A stretch of 64,000 nt of DNA, from positions 62,001 to 126,000 of the forward strand of contig OW568888.1 in NCBI GenBank assembly GCA_938743325.2, read 5' to 3'. The stretch comes from Pycnococcus provasolii. Its lineage: Eukaryota > Chlorophyta > Pseudoscourfieldiophyceae > Pseudoscourfieldiales > Pycnococcaceae. The notes below the pieces were generated by a model. The model was given only the letters and a program-made list of their open reading frames with translations, was not told the DNA's origin and made no database searches. Position numbers and translations under genes: made by a program. Shown here one piece after another: positions 28,263 to 38,031 of the stretch. The first letter of the stretch is position 1. Every line of letters starts with the position of its first letter.

Positions 28263-29412
28263 TTATTTCAATGTAACTACTATTTTTGTAATAATAAATC
28301 AAAAAGACAAACTTTCGTCAACTTCACCACCATGGTACAGGGTTAGGGGTAGTGCTAGGATCCGAGAATCGATAATATATATCCGCCTGGTTAGAGTCAG
28401 GTGCGTCTTCCTTGTCAGTGAGAGTAACAAGCAGTGTTGTCGTTTATGACTTGTTATTCAGCCGCTTCAACGAGTTTCGCGTGCAGTGGTGACCTCGGCA
28501 CTCCTTCGTCTGTGGTTGGTGTGCGTTGTACCTCGTCGCGTCGCGCTAAAGCGTCGTCACGGAGCAGTTCGGCAACGGTGACTCTTGCTGCACGTCCCTC
28601 TTGCTCGTTGCGCGTTAGCTCAATGAGGTCGAGCACCCGGTTGAGGTCGTCGAAGCACTAGCACGGTAGCACCAGTCAGTAGCAATTTTGCTAAGTGAGC
28701 GTCGTCCTCAGCTCCTTTATTCCAGAATTGACTGAAGCGTCGTCATCACTTCTTTAGCGATGGATTCCTTCTCTTCTATCGTCATAAGAACATTGCACGA
28801 TTCTGCCCGTAGTAGCAGCTTCACGCAGTCCTTGTGAAGCTTCTTTTCGATCCTCTTCTTTTCGCGCATGTTGCTCAAGAAGTCGTCCAATGCAATGTCG
28901 GCTGATGTTTTCCTTTTTGAAGGCTTCTCCAAAGCTCGGAAGCTTGCGCACGTGAGATCCAAAGAAAGCTTGCGTCTCGTTCATGACAAGGTTATTCGCT
29001 CGGTGAGGAGCTTCAGACGGAGCTCTTCAGAGGTTCTTCGCTCGTTTGGGGGGGTTGGTGTTTTGGTTTTTTCGCGGGCGGGCGGGCACTCTTCAACTCT
29101 GGCTTTAACACCAGGCAGACCGCGTTTGAATAGACAAAGCTAAGGTAGCTTATTCTTCTTTGGGACGGTCGACCCACTCGACCGGGATCCCCAAAGTTCA
29201 AAAAAATTCCAGGGCTGGTGAATGGGAACTGACCCTACGACGGATCCCCGTCAGAGGGGAATCTTGTTGGTAAGGAGCAACGCGCGATGGCGACGACACC
29301 ATCGCCTTGAACGTAATGACGCGCCGCTTACTGGAGTGCGCTGACTGAATGGACGACCGTTGGTGTACGAAGTGAATAAAGTACAAACAGTTACTGCACG
29401 ATGAGCGAGCAA
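28263..29412. other. 1.15-kb region with weak minus-strand frames
   Basis: Two short minus-strand frames could be exons of an unrecognised gene. At 28717-28962 an 81-residue Lys-rich helical stretch reads KTSADIALDDFLSNMREKKR...KEVMTTLQSILE. At 28445-28636 there is VLDLIELTRNEQEGRAARVT with a further acidic part. Neither has a recognised domain or clear splice signals that I could confirm. The remaining sequence includes a TTTGGGGGGGTTGG stretch near 29045 and otherwise holds nothing I can name. Confidence 0.3.
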
Positions 29413-30132
29413 TCACAGACTTTCACGCGAAACACGTGGTGGCGTGTTTTGCCCGTTGTTGAGTGTCCGCAGTAGTCTGCGCACCTGCTCAGCCAACTGG
29501 TCCTTCTCCGCCTTGAGACGCAACCTTTCGTTCTTGCTCAACTCAAGCCTTTGGCGTAATTCGTTGACGATCTTCTCCTGCTCAGCCTCCAAACTCTGTT
29601 CAATCTCCACCTTTTCCGACATGACGTTCGCGAGTCTCTTGCTGAGCGTGTTGGTCAAGTACTCCTCCTCCGCCTCGACGTTTCTCACCAGGTCCGCCTT
29701 CTCGCGCGCGAGTGCCTCGAGCTTGACGAATAGGTTGTTGGCGACACGCTCCTCCTCGCATTCGAGCTCACGGTGTGCGTTGAGCTGTTGTTCTTTCAGC
29801 CTTCTATTTTCTTCAGCGAGTGCCCGGTTCTTTCTCTTTTCTCGCTCGAAGTCCGCGATGAGGTCTAAGAGCATAGGTTTGCACGACGGGCACGCCGACT
29901 CAAGGAACGCGTGGGTGTGGTGACGTTGCGGCGAGTCTGTAAGTGTCGCCGATGACCGTCGCGGCGACTCCATGGACGGCCGAGCGGAGTTGAGGGAAGC
30001 GGCCGACCCCGATCCCGAGCTTCCTGGTCTCACAAGACTAGAAAAGTGGGAGGGAACATGGCACACAGTGGCACACAAGGGAGCATCAGGCACATTCAAC
30101 AAGTCACCAGCATCACCAGCAGCAGCAGCAGG

Positions 30133-30163
<31 letters not shown>

Positions 30164-30237
30164 GCAGCACCAGCACCGCCAGCAGCAGCACCAGCAGCAG
30201 CAGCAACACCGCCAACCTCCTCCTCCTCCTCAGCCAT
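29413..30237 (-). CDS. CCDC6-like coiled-coil protein
   Basis: This is a 274-residue frame from an ATG at 30237. After an acidic start and Ala/Gly runs (5-45, encoded by a cag/cac repeat) comes a Ser-rich part with SPR/SPQ sites. A continuous coiled coil follows (about 125-262). Its core repeats the CCDC6 pattern of paired Leu/Glu heptads: ECEEERVANNLFVKLEALAR, EAEEEYLTNTLSKRL and EAEQEKIVNELRQRLEL. CCDC6-family proteins are cytosolic or nuclear scaffold-like proteins of loosely defined role. A Cys pair (CPSC) precedes the coil. Function in algae is unknown. Confidence 0.7.
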
Positions 30238-30340
30238 GATTGCGAAATACGTTTAAAAACTTTAAATGGCCACGCCCGAGGCGGAGAGAGAATTCGGAAA
30301 AGACAGTCCGCAGGGGCCCCTTCAAAAACAGGAGGAACCC

Positions 30341-30395
30341 GTAACCCTAACCCTAACCCTAATACCCTAACCCTAATACCCTAGCCCTAGCCCTA
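30341..30395. repeat. interstitial CCCTAA array
   Basis: About seven CCCTAA units, some as AATACCCTAA or TAGCCCTAG variants, lie between the divergent CCDC6-like and GEP4-like genes. Confidence 0.85.
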
Positions 30396-30461
30396 TTCGT
30401 ACCCCCTTTACCCGGGTACCAACAGGAAACATCTCAAAGAAAAGAATCGGCGTCGTCGTCC

Positions 30462-31199
30462 ATGTCATCCGTGTCTGCGCGCTCATCAGCATCAGGAGGA
30501 GGTTTCAGTCGCGCATTTCGCATTTCGGCCTCCTTTGGGTCATCCGCAGCAGCCTCGCAGTCGTGGAACGCCGCGGGGGTCACGCTGGCCGCGCGTGCGA
30601 TCCTATTCGACAACAAAGCGCGAAGTCTCACTCTGCCGCACATACAGGTCAAGTCGGTCGTTGACGTCGACTGGAGTCTACTCAAACAAAGAGGAATGAC
30701 GGGCGTTCTTCTCGACAAGGACCACACGCTCACGGCGCCGTACTCCGACGAACTCTACTCGAAAGAGGTTGCCGACGCCATGAGCAGGTGCGTGACTTGC
30801 TTTGGACGAGAGAACGTGTGGGTGCTCAGCAACTCGGCAGGACTGCGCAGCTACGATCCGCACGGACACGAGGCGGCGCGTCTGTCGAACCTGTGGGGAT
30901 TTGGTGTCGCAACGCACACATACCGCAAGCCCGACCCCAGGTGCATCGACGAGGCGCTGCAAGCTTTTCCCGCAGGCACGGAAGCAAGCCGCGTCGTGTT
31001 TGTGGGCGACCGTTCACTCACGGACGTCGCTGTCGGCAATGCCGCAGGCATGGTCACGGTTCAGGTTTCGCCGTTCCCAGGCGTGCGCGCGGATGCCGAG
31101 AGCCTGACGACGCGGTTTTCGCGTCGTGTAGAGCAGTGCCTCACCTCCATGTGGCGTGGTCAGGGTGCTCAAGCACCCACACACCCGTTTCTTGTGTAG
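30462..31199 (+). CDS. HAD-family phosphatidylglycerophosphate phosphatase (GEP4/YqeG-like)
   Basis: This is a 245-residue frame. The Ser/Ala/Arg-rich first 45 residues lack acids and look like an organelle transit peptide. The HAD core starts with GVLLDKDHTLTAPYSDEL; in this family the motif I pair is Asp85/Asp87. Motif II is VWVLSNSAGLRS, the motif III lysine is in YRKPDP, and motif IV is VVFVGDRSLTDVAVGNAAGM. The DKDxTLTxPY variant is specific to the PGP-phosphatase group, which makes phosphatidylglycerol for cardiolipin or thylakoid lipids. Mitochondrion or plastid cannot be told apart from sequence alone. The gene is divergent from the coiled-coil gene and convergent with MOB1. Confidence 0.85.
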   Translation: MSSVSARSSASGGGFSRAFRISASFGSSAAASQSWNAAGVTLAARAILFDNKARSLTLPHIQVKSVVDVDWSLLKQRGMTGVLLDKDHTLTAPYSDELYSKEVADAMSRCVTCFGRENVWVLSNSAGLRSYDPHGHEAARLSNLWGFGVATHTYRKPDPRCIDEALQAFPAGTEASRVVFVGDRSLTDVAVGNAAGMVTVQVSPFPGVRADAESLTTRFSRRVEQCLTSMWRGQGAQAPTHPFLV

Positions 31200-31316
31200 A
31201 AATAACAAAACCTCTGACGAGGGTGAGTAATGAAAAATGTGTGTTTTACAATAAGTGGTTGGTGGTTTGAGCCTGCCGGTTGTCGGCGTTTGTTATTGCT
31301 GTTGTTGGTGTTGCTG

Positions 31317-32180
31317 CTAAGACGAAGCCGTTGCTGCTGCATCACGGCGCACGACGCGCTCGACGAGCTCTTGCAGCGGCAGCATGTCTTTGCTGTCAAC
31401 GAGATCAAATTCCAGCGCGAATATCACGAAGTGCTTGAAGCACGTGTTGAGGTGCGCAGCCACTCCAAGCGTCGCGACGTGGTGGAAGTGCGCGTGGTAG
31501 ATGTGAGCGAGTACACGGAAGAGCCTTTTGAAGATGAGTCTGCTAACGTCGTCGAAGCGGTCGCCGAACGGCTCGCCAGGACCTTGTGGGAAGAGTGACG
31601 CGTTGTCAAGCTGCGCCTCAATCCACGCGCTCAGTTTCGCGACGTACTCCGGTGCACTCAGTGCGATAGCCTTTGGTTTGTTCCTTTTGTCGCTGTCGAC
31701 GGGGTCGTCTCTCCACCTGTACTCGAACCTGAGTCCCGCTGACATGGTAGGGCACGCGTCGCACGTGCAGAACTCTCCGTCAAGGCTTTGGTACACCGCG
31801 GTGATGGCACTGAAGAAGTCGACGGCGTGTGCCGCGACCCACTCGCGTACGTCTTCGCCCGGAGGAAGTCGGCATGCTTCCGCGAGGTCCCCTCCTCTTC
31901 CGAGCGTGTCGTCGATGTGTCTGCGTATGCGCGACGAGTTGTGTGCGTACGAGCGGTGCGTGGGCACGTGGTGCGCCGCACCCACGTACCCCGACGAAGA
32001 CAACGAGCCTAGAGCCTGATTAGCCTGCTGCTGAGTTGAGGATGACCCAACCAACCCACCTCCCTGCAATGTGCCTGAGGATGACGAAGATGCAGGAGCA
32101 GAAGGAGGAGGAGGCGCAGAAGGAGGACCCCCGAAGAGAACACTTGACGCGATAGACGAGAGTGCCTGAGGAGACGCCAT
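31317..32180 (-). CDS. MOB1: MOB1-like kinase activator
   Basis: I chose the ATG at 32180 (MASPQALSSI), giving 287 residues; the longer open frame upstream is low-complexity and covers an AT-rich leader. After about 60 Ser/Pro/Gln-rich residues the MOB domain is essentially complete. It includes ACRLPPGEDVREWVAAHAVD, the zinc site FCTCDACPTMSAG, EYRWRD, ALSAPEYVAKLSAWIEAQLD, RLIFKRLFRVLAHIYHAHFH and AHLNTCFKHFVIFALEFDL. Two Cys and two His form the zinc site. MOB1 proteins bind and activate NDR/LATS kinases controlling division and polarity. The gene is convergent with the GEP4-like gene, with 117 bases between stops. Confidence 0.93.
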   Translation of the reverse strand: MASPQALSSIASSVLFGGPPSAPPPPSAPASSSSSGTLQGGGLVGSSSTQQQANQALGSLSSSGYVGAAHHVPTHRSYAHNSSRIRRHIDDTLGRGGDLAEACRLPPGEDVREWVAAHAVDFFSAITAVYQSLDGEFCTCDACPTMSAGLRFEYRWRDDPVDSDKRNKPKAIALSAPEYVAKLSAWIEAQLDNASLFPQGPGEPFGDRFDDVSRLIFKRLFRVLAHIYHAHFHHVATLGVAAHLNTCFKHFVIFALEFDLVDSKDMLPLQELVERVVRRDAAATASS

Positions 32181-32432
32181 GAATATATACAAGCAGAGAG
32201 AAAGCAAAGAGGAGGAGAGCAAGAGCGCGAGCCGATGGCAGCAGAGCAAGAGCCGATTGATTGCGCGAGATGTGAGATGCGATGATTCCGGCGAGTACTC
32301 GCGCCAACAACAACGGCTTATGTATCCGGATGAAGATGAAGATGAAGATGATGAAGGGGGAACGAACGCGGCGCCCAGACCCCACCTGGGGGGAGGGGAG
32401 GACGCGGAGCTCCGAGGGCACAAGCAGAAAAT

Positions 32433-32467
32433 AACCCTAACCCTAACCCTAATCATATACCCTAATC
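32433..32467. repeat. interstitial CCCTAA array
   Basis: Three perfect CCCTAA units plus variants lie between the FKBP stop and the MOB1 5' flank, followed by ataccctaatcc. Confidence 0.8.
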
Positions 32468-32483
32468 CATAGTACTTACTTAG

Positions 32484-33611
32484 TTACTGTTCCACTTTCA
32501 GCAGCTTGATTTCGAACACCAGTAAGCCTCTTGGCGCGCTATTCGGAGGTGCGCTCGTAAACGCAACCTTGTTCGGCACCCACACGCGGACCGTCTCGCC
32601 CTCCGCCATGTTCGAGATCTGAGGTGCTATCACGAACGTTCCGTCCGTCGCCACAACCTGTGGACCACCGCGCAATATGCTCGCGTCGACGAGCGTTCCG
32701 TCCTCCGACCAGCACGCGAAGGATATGGAAGCCTTGCCGCCTTTCGGGGCGGGGCGCGGGGCGCCTTCGGGTGCGGCGGTGACCGTGACGCTCTTCACGC
32801 CTCGGCTATCCGTGACAGCGTTCGCGGGCGGGCTAGCAACGTCGTCGGGAGCTTGCGGAACTGGCGGCCCAGCTTTGACGGAACGAAGCGTGACGTCGAA
32901 GACGAGCATTCCGCTAGGCCGACCTGCCGTTCCTCGGTACGCGAGGTCCTCGGGTATCCACATCCGCCTCGTCTCTCCCACAGTCATCAGACCCACTCCC
33001 TCTTGCCAACCTTTGATGAGGTTGCGCAGCGCGAACGTCGCGGGCTTTCCTCTCACGACGCTGCTGTCGAACATCTTGCCGTCAGCAGCCTGCCACCCCG
33101 TGTAGTCAACGGTGACAATGTCGAGGAGCTGAGGTTTTGTTTTATTGGACGCGTCTGCGGGCGCCGCTTCGAGGATTCTGCTGCAGAGTCCTGACTTTTC
33201 GCAGATTGCGTCAACGGGAGGTTTCCTGACATCGGCCGGCGGCGGGATCGTCGCAGCTGCGAAAGCCTCATTTTGATTCATCATCATTGGCATGGCGAAT
33301 TCCGAACATGCCATGGAACCTCCAACGACCATGAGGGAGAAGAGCGGCCGGCGACGAATCTGAGACTTTTTCTCTGACATGACAACATCTCCCACCAAGG
33401 ATACGTGACAAGCTCCTTCTGCATTATCAAAATCGGCATCGGCATGGGACAAGTGATCATCATCACGGGACGAAGATGAAGATGAAGAAGAAGATGAAGA
33501 TGAAGAAGATGACCGAACACGAGACAGAAGACCACCACGAGCAGCACGAGAGTGAGAACAAGAGTGAGCACGAGCACGAGTTCCCTGAGAGGAGGAGGAG
33601 GATGACGACAT
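32484..33611 (-). CDS. thylakoid-lumen FKBP-type peptidyl-prolyl isomerase, two-domain
   Basis: The start at the ATG at 33611 gives 375 residues. The N-terminus is a Ser-rich transit-peptide-like region with a long Ser run. Arg-Arg-Arg, a hydrophobic stretch (PLFSLMVVGGSMACSEFAMP) and an Ala-rich cleavage-like site (NEAFAAA) follow, as in Tat-dependent lumen proteins. The first FKBP fold reads VDYTGWQAADGKMFDSS, LRNLIKGWQEGVGLMTVGE and GMLVFDVTL. A second, weaker copy (ISFACWSEDGTLVDAS, FVIAPQISNMAEGETVRVW, RGLLVFEIKLL) lacks several pocket residues and may not be catalytic. Plastid location is inferred from the targeting pattern. Confidence 0.8.
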   Translation of the reverse strand: MSSSSSSSQGTRARAHSCSHSRAARGGLLSRVRSSSSSSSSSSSSSSSRDDDHLSHADADFDNAEGACHVSLVGDVVMSEKKSQIRRRPLFSLMVVGGSMACSEFAMPMMMNQNEAFAAATIPPPADVRKPPVDAICEKSGLCSRILEAAPADASNKTKPQLLDIVTVDYTGWQAADGKMFDSSVVRGKPATFALRNLIKGWQEGVGLMTVGETRRMWIPEDLAYRGTAGRPSGMLVFDVTLRSVKAGPPVPQAPDDVASPPANAVTDSRGVKSVTVTAAPEGAPRPAPKGGKASISFACWSEDGTLVDASILRGGPQVVATDGTFVIAPQISNMAEGETVRVWVPNKVAFTSAPPNSAPRGLLVFEIKLLKVEQ

Positions 33612-34126
33612 GCGCAGTACTCGGACGACTGGCGACATACCCGTAGTTCTGAATTCTGAATTCGGAATGCAAGCAAACAACAACTGCAACTATTTTATCC
33701 GAAAAGCAACTAAAGGGGACCCAAATACTGTATCCACCCCTGTAGAACCCCGAACTTGAACAAGTACCCAACACACCAATCCCAGAGAGGTATCCCAGAG
33801 CACTAAGTTAGAGCACTAGAGAATCCAAGCCCCGAGCAGAGAATCCAAACCCCGAACCAAGTACCCAACCAATTAATCCCAGATCTAATCCCAGAGCACT
33901 AAGGTTAGAGCACTAGAGAATCCAAACCCAACCCCGAACCAAGTACCCAACCCCGAACTAATAACTATCGGAACTCATAAAAAAAAGAGGAGGGGGATCC
34001 CTCGTTGAACTGAATGAGCGAGACACGTTGTGTTCCAGTTTGAGGCGTCCTCCGTGCCGCCGTCCCCCGTCATTATTTGCTAACTAACAAACACTCGCCC
34101 TCATTATTATTCTCCCCAGGGGTGCC
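33612..34126. other. divergent spacer with degenerate tandem repeat
   Basis: This spacer lies between the divergent FKBP and cupin genes. At about 33780-33960 two diverged copies of a unit of roughly 110 bp recur (words agagcactaaggttagagc, gagaatccaaaccc, gaaccaagtacccaacc). No gene is seen; the rest is presumably promoter DNA. Confidence 0.6.
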
Positions 34127-35569
34127 ATGCATGGTTCCTGTATGTTGTTGCGTGTATGTGCACGTCCTCCTCAGTGTTCACCTCTTCAGGCAAATTCTTT
34201 TTTGACATATAATAACTTGCATAATACACGTGCTGCTATAGGTCATCATAGGCGTCGCGATCGATCATACTCATCTCGTCGGTTCTCTCTGGCTCCAGAG
34301 TGTTCCCATGGTCGTGAGGGATCGGGTTCGTGGGGCAATGCCCCTGGGGGTTCCCCTTCTTCGTCTTCGTCTGTACCTTCTTCTCCTCCCTCGTCGTCAC
34401 CTTCGCCGTCGTTGAACAACGCCATCGGAGTCGCGCTCTCGTCACACTCATCGTCACGTAGTAATAATGATAAGAAGAATAAGAATAGGAGCTCGCTCCA
34501 TGTCAATGACAGTGAGGCGTCGTCAGCCGGGATGATGATGCCGTTCACGCTCTCGAGCCTGAAAGAGTCGAAGATCTTACGCACAAATAATAACCAAAAC
34601 AATACGACGCTAGCTGTCGTCCTGCTTCCCACAGAGGAAAATAATATACCGTTCGCCGTCGCCGTGGAGACGTGCACGGACGCAACCACGAGAAACGAGG
34701 CGCCGCTCTTCACGCCGCCGCTAAAGCACGCTGCGCAGGTGCTGCACGCCCTGCACGGCGACGTTACCGTGCTCATAACAGACGAACATAACAACACCAC
34801 GAAAACACACCTCACCGCGGGAGCGTCCTTCATCGTACCACCCAAGTGCAGAAGAGCTCTCACGTCCACAACGCCGTTTGACGTACTCTGCACACTTCTG
34901 CCAACAAGCTTCCTCAAGGGAAAAAATGACCTGACCACAACGCCGTCGTCGCACCAGTCAGCTGCTGCAGCGGCAAGAGAAACTGTGCAAGTTCTCGGAT
35001 GGGACGTCGAACCAACAACGACGCCTCAGCACTCGCTCAAAGACGCAGACGTGCAACGCATGCTCAACGCCGAACGGAATCGAGCGCGCAAAAAACAAAG
35101 GCAAAAAGCGTCACCAAACACAAGGCGCATCGACGACGTCGCAGCTTTTCGCGTTCCCAGACAAACGAATCGACTCGCGTTTCTGCACGACCCGGTGACG
35201 AATCGGGGCATCAAATTCACATACGCCCTGGAAGTGTTCGAAAAGGGTCACAAGACGCCCAGGCACACACACATCGATGCGCACGAGCTGTTCATGGTTC
35301 TCGCCGGAGATGGTGGTCGTGGAGTGTACAAGGGAAATGCCCAGGGACGGAGGTTTGAGACGGTGGACTTGTCGCCTGGCGACGTCGTTGTGTTCCCTCC
35401 AGGGCTTGTTCACGCGATTGACAACAAGGACGACGCCCAAGGACGACTCTACACGCTTCAACTTATGGCGCCAAATGACGCATTTGCGGAGCGTGTGCAA
35501 AGCGGCGAGGCGCTCAAGTCGCTCGAAGATGAAGACATCTGCGCACTGCTTGCTGAGCGATGCGAGTAG
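34127..35569 (+). CDS. bicupin-like protein
   Basis: This is a 480-residue frame. The first 130 residues are Ser/Pro/Arg-rich and may be a transit peptide or partly untranslated; a start near residue 136 (MMMPFTLSSL) is possible. Two cupin-like halves follow. The first (about 160-255) contains VLHALHGDVTVLITDEHNN and lacks metal histidines. The second (about 360-460) has a classic metal site in KTPRHTHIDAHELFMVLAG and LSPGDVVVFPPGLVHAIDN: His, His, Glu and a distal His. A basic linker separates them. The enzymatic role cannot be told; cupins of this kind include dioxygenases, isomerases and auxin-binding-like proteins. The gene is convergent with RFC4, with 94 bases between. Confidence 0.7.
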   Translation: MHGSCMLLRVCARPPQCSPLQANSFLTYNNLHNTRAAIGHHRRRDRSYSSRRFSLAPECSHGREGSGSWGNAPGGSPSSSSSVPSSPPSSSPSPSLNNAIGVALSSHSSSRSNNDKKNKNRSSLHVNDSEASSAGMMMPFTLSSLKESKILRTNNNQNNTTLAVVLLPTEENNIPFAVAVETCTDATTRNEAPLFTPPLKHAAQVLHALHGDVTVLITDEHNNTTKTHLTAGASFIVPPKCRRALTSTTPFDVLCTLLPTSFLKGKNDLTTTPSSHQSAAAAARETVQVLGWDVEPTTTPQHSLKDADVQRMLNAERNRARKKQRQKASPNTRRIDDVAAFRVPRQTNRLAFLHDPVTNRGIKFTYALEVFEKGHKTPRHTHIDAHELFMVLAGDGGRGVYKGNAQGRRFETVDLSPGDVVVFPPGLVHAIDNKDDAQGRLYTLQLMAPNDAFAERVQSGEALKSLEDEDICALLAERCE

Positions 35570-35663
35570 TATAGGTAAATTAGACATTTTTTTGATTTTT
35601 GCTCAAAATGAAAATCAGTTGTCACAAACCACGTCGTTGTCGTGTCGTTACACACATCATCAC

Positions 35664-36947
35664 TCAAGATGCCGCTGCGGTGGGTGCAGCAGCAGCAGCG
35701 TCGGCGACGAGAGTTCGGAGACCTTTAGGGGAGTCCTCACGGCACGAGGCAACCAAGCTGAGAAGGGAAAGGAGTTCGTCACCACCCGTCACGAGACCCG
35801 CATCGGCGACAGAGCAGTGTCCTAGCCACTTCGCCTTGGTCGGGTCGTCGATAGCTGCCAGCACATCGCCGATTTCGCTCATATTCGATGCGGACGGTGC
35901 GTTGGTATCCGAAGATATGAGAGCGTCAACGAACTGGCTGACAAGCTGAGGCATCGGCTGGCCGGATGACACGTACATGTTCGCAAAGGTTTGCACAGCG
36001 TCGAACCTCGCGAGAGACGACGAGGGCGCATCCTTCGCAGCTTCTCCGCCCGCAGCGCAAAGGCGAATCAGCTGCGCGACGGTGGTGTCTTCGACGCGAC
36101 CAGCCACCTCCATGATGACCTCGCGGTCTAGAATGATCGGTGGAACGACATCCTCCTCCATGGCGTCGTCGTCGCCGCCGCCGTCCTCGCGACGGCGCTT
36201 GCGCGCGCCGTCGACGCCCTGCTGCTTTGCGGCGCACACCATGCTTGCACTCTGCATGGTTGTAATGGCACGTCGCATATCACCCTGCGCGACAATCGAC
36301 AGGGCTTCAAGGGCTTCTGGGGCGATGGGCGTGTGCACGCCTTCGAGGCGAGCAATATCCTCGAGTCGGCGTGTCATCGCCTCCACGGGAAGCGGCTCGA
36401 AGCGGAACTTCGCACATCGGCTGGCGAGCGGGTCGATGACGCGGCTGATGTAGTTGCAGCACAGCACGAACCTCGTGCTCTTGCTGAAGAGCTCCATGGT
36501 ACGCCTCAGCGCGTGCTGCGCGTCCTCCGTCATCGCGTCGCACTCGTCGAGGATGATCACCTTGAACGGCGGGGCACCTGCGTGCGTCTCAGCGGTTCCC
36601 ACCGCCTGGCTCGCGAAGTTCTTCACCTGGTTGCGCACAACGCTGATTCCTCGTTCGTCGGACGCGTTGAGCTCAAGCACGCGCGAGTGCCATGCGGCGG
36701 TACCAAACAGCTGTCTGCACAGCGCCAGCGCGCACGTCGTCTTTCCGGTTCCCGGCGGTCCGTAGAAGAGCAGGTGCGGCATGGACGCCGCGCCCGCGCT
36801 TCCCGAGACGGCGGACGTGAGCGCGGCGGTGACTGCAGCCTGGTGCGCGACTTCGCCGATATCGCGCGGGCGGTGCTTCTCCACCCAAGGCGCGTGACGG
36901 CGCACCTTCATTGACGACCCAGATTTATGGCCAGGGGGGGGCGCCAT
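35664..36947 (-). CDS. RFC4: replication factor C small subunit, RFC4-like
   Basis: The frame is complete, intronless and 427 residues long. The RFC boxes are in order: [17 protein letters not shown] (box II, 20-36), Walker [10 protein letters not shown] (63-71), [15 protein letters not shown], Walker B with [10 protein letters not shown], sensor 1 CNYISR, and the arginine finger SRC in [10 protein letters not shown]. The AHQ after the box II region and the ASDERGI block fit RFC4 (yeast Rfc2/human RFC4 type) better than the other small subunits. A basic insert ([12 protein letters not shown]) interrupts the C-terminal collar region. The protein is part of the clamp loader that opens PCNA at primer-template junctions. 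Confidence 0.93.
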   Translation of the reverse strand: MAPPPGHKSGSSMKVRRHAPWVEKHRPRDIGEVAHQAAVTAALTSAVSGSAGAASMPHLLFYGPPGTGKTTCALALCRQLFGTAAWHSRVLELNASDERGISVVRNQVKNFASQAVGTAETHAGAPPFKVIILDECDAMTEDAQHALRRTMELFSKSTRFVLCCNYISRVIDPLASRCAKFRFEPLPVEAMTRRLEDIARLEGVHTPIAPEALEALSIVAQGDMRRAITTMQSASMVCAAKQQGVDGARKRRREDGGGDDDAMEEDVVPPIILDREVIMEVAGRVEDTTVAQLIRLCAAGGEAAKDAPSSSLARFDAVQTFANMYVSSGQPMPQLVSQFVDALISSDTNAPSASNMSEIGDVLAAIDDPTKAKWLGHCSVADAGLVTGGDELLSLLSLVASCREDSPKGLRTLVADAAAAAPTAAAS

Positions 36948-37415
36948 TCCGATTATGTATTTATGTATGCGCAGACCAAAGTTAAACGGTTCTCAGAGGG
37001 GAGGGGGCGGGAAAAACACTTCTTGAAAGGCAGGCTCAAAATCCTGGGCAACCCCAAACGAAACGAACGGGACTGGGGCGGGAGCGTTAGGGTTTAGATT
37101 AGGGTTAGGGCTAGGGTTAGGGTTAGGGTTCAGATTAGGGTTAGGGTTTGGGCTAGGCTTACCCCGCTTTGGTAAGGACTAACCTTAGGCTATCGTAGGC
37201 TAACCTTAGGGCGAATACTAAGTAAGGGGCCCCCTCCCCTCGGGTCCCCTCGCTCGGGTCCCCTCGGCCATGGCTTCGTGCTGTTTTCATCTCTCTCGAG
37301 TCTATCAAGTCAGTCGCTTTAGTTATCATGAAAAGATAAGAGGTTGTTACTCGCATACGTTCATTCGTGTAGCATAGAGCGTTCATTCGTAGAGCACCAA
37401 ACTTGTTTAGCGCGC
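36948..37415. other. intergenic region with TTAGGG array
   Basis: It holds a TTAGGG/TTTAGA-variant array at about 37088-37160, then duplicated short words (cctcgggtcccctcgctcgg) and AT-richer sequence. It serves as RFC4 upstream and LysM-gene downstream DNA. No RNA gene was recognised. Confidence 0.6.
37088..37160. repeat. interstitial TTAGGG array
   Basis: About ten TTAGGG-like units with variants (gggtttagattag, ggctag, gggtttggg), opposite in orientation to the array at 30.3 kb. Confidence 0.85.
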
Positions 37416-38031
37416 TTACTTCTTGCGCAGCAGCACGAACACCGCCGCGGCGGCGGCTGCGCCAAGCGCAACCACCGTCTTCAGCGTGCCTGCACCGGCG
37501 TCTCCGCTGTATGGAAGTTAAATTTGTGTGTGGGAAGAAGGAAGGCGTGTGAGTCGCTGATGCGTGTGCACAGCCACCAAGGCCACATGCCGCACGTGAG
37601 TGACGCAAGTCGGCTTACCCGGGGATAACGAGCTTTTGGCCAGGATAGATGACGCTTTCTTCTCCGAGCACGCTTGCGTTCGCCTGCTTGATATCTTCGA
37701 CGCTGACGTTGTACTTCGGCGCGATGTTCGAGAGCCAGTCTCCACGCTAAGGGTATAAGAGTTGGTGTGTGCGTTTGGCGAGCCATGTCAGCGTATTGTT
37801 ATTTTTATCGACGAGGCCTTGCACGTGCAAGTGGCTGCAAGTGACCATCACGTGACAAGCCAGTCAAGTTATTATTTGTCACCAACACTCACTCACCTGA
37901 ACGGTGTAGTAGCTATTAGAAGCCTTGGCCTGAAAACGAGAAGCGCGGTAACTGCTGCATCGCCGGGTAAGAGAAGAAGGCGCCCGAGAGCTTAGGACAC
38001 GCGGCTTAACATACGAGTTCACAATCATCAT
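37416..38031 (-). CDS. LysM-domain protein with C-terminal membrane anchor (three exons)
   Basis: The gene is spliced and no single frame covers it. Exon 1 is 38031-37897 (ATG ATG ATT, ending ...SNSYYTVQ), exon 2 is 37746-37619 and exon 3 is 37506-37416. Introns of 150 and 112 bases have donors gtgagt and gtaagc and acceptors ending ttag and acag; phases agree. The splice yields YYTVQRGDWLSNIAPKYNVS and then VEDIKQANASVLGEESVIYP-GQKLVIPG, a complete LysM domain. A Gly/Ala linker and one hydrophobic span (VVALGAAAAAAVFVLL) ending RKK follow. The basic Ser/Arg-rich N-terminus could be a plastid transit peptide, though another small intron ending tttcag before the LysM exon end is possible. LysM binds GlcNAc-containing polymers; the target here is unknown. 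Confidence 0.8.

Noticed and set aside
36333-36914. 193-residue plus-strand frame
   Set aside because: Antisense of RFC4.
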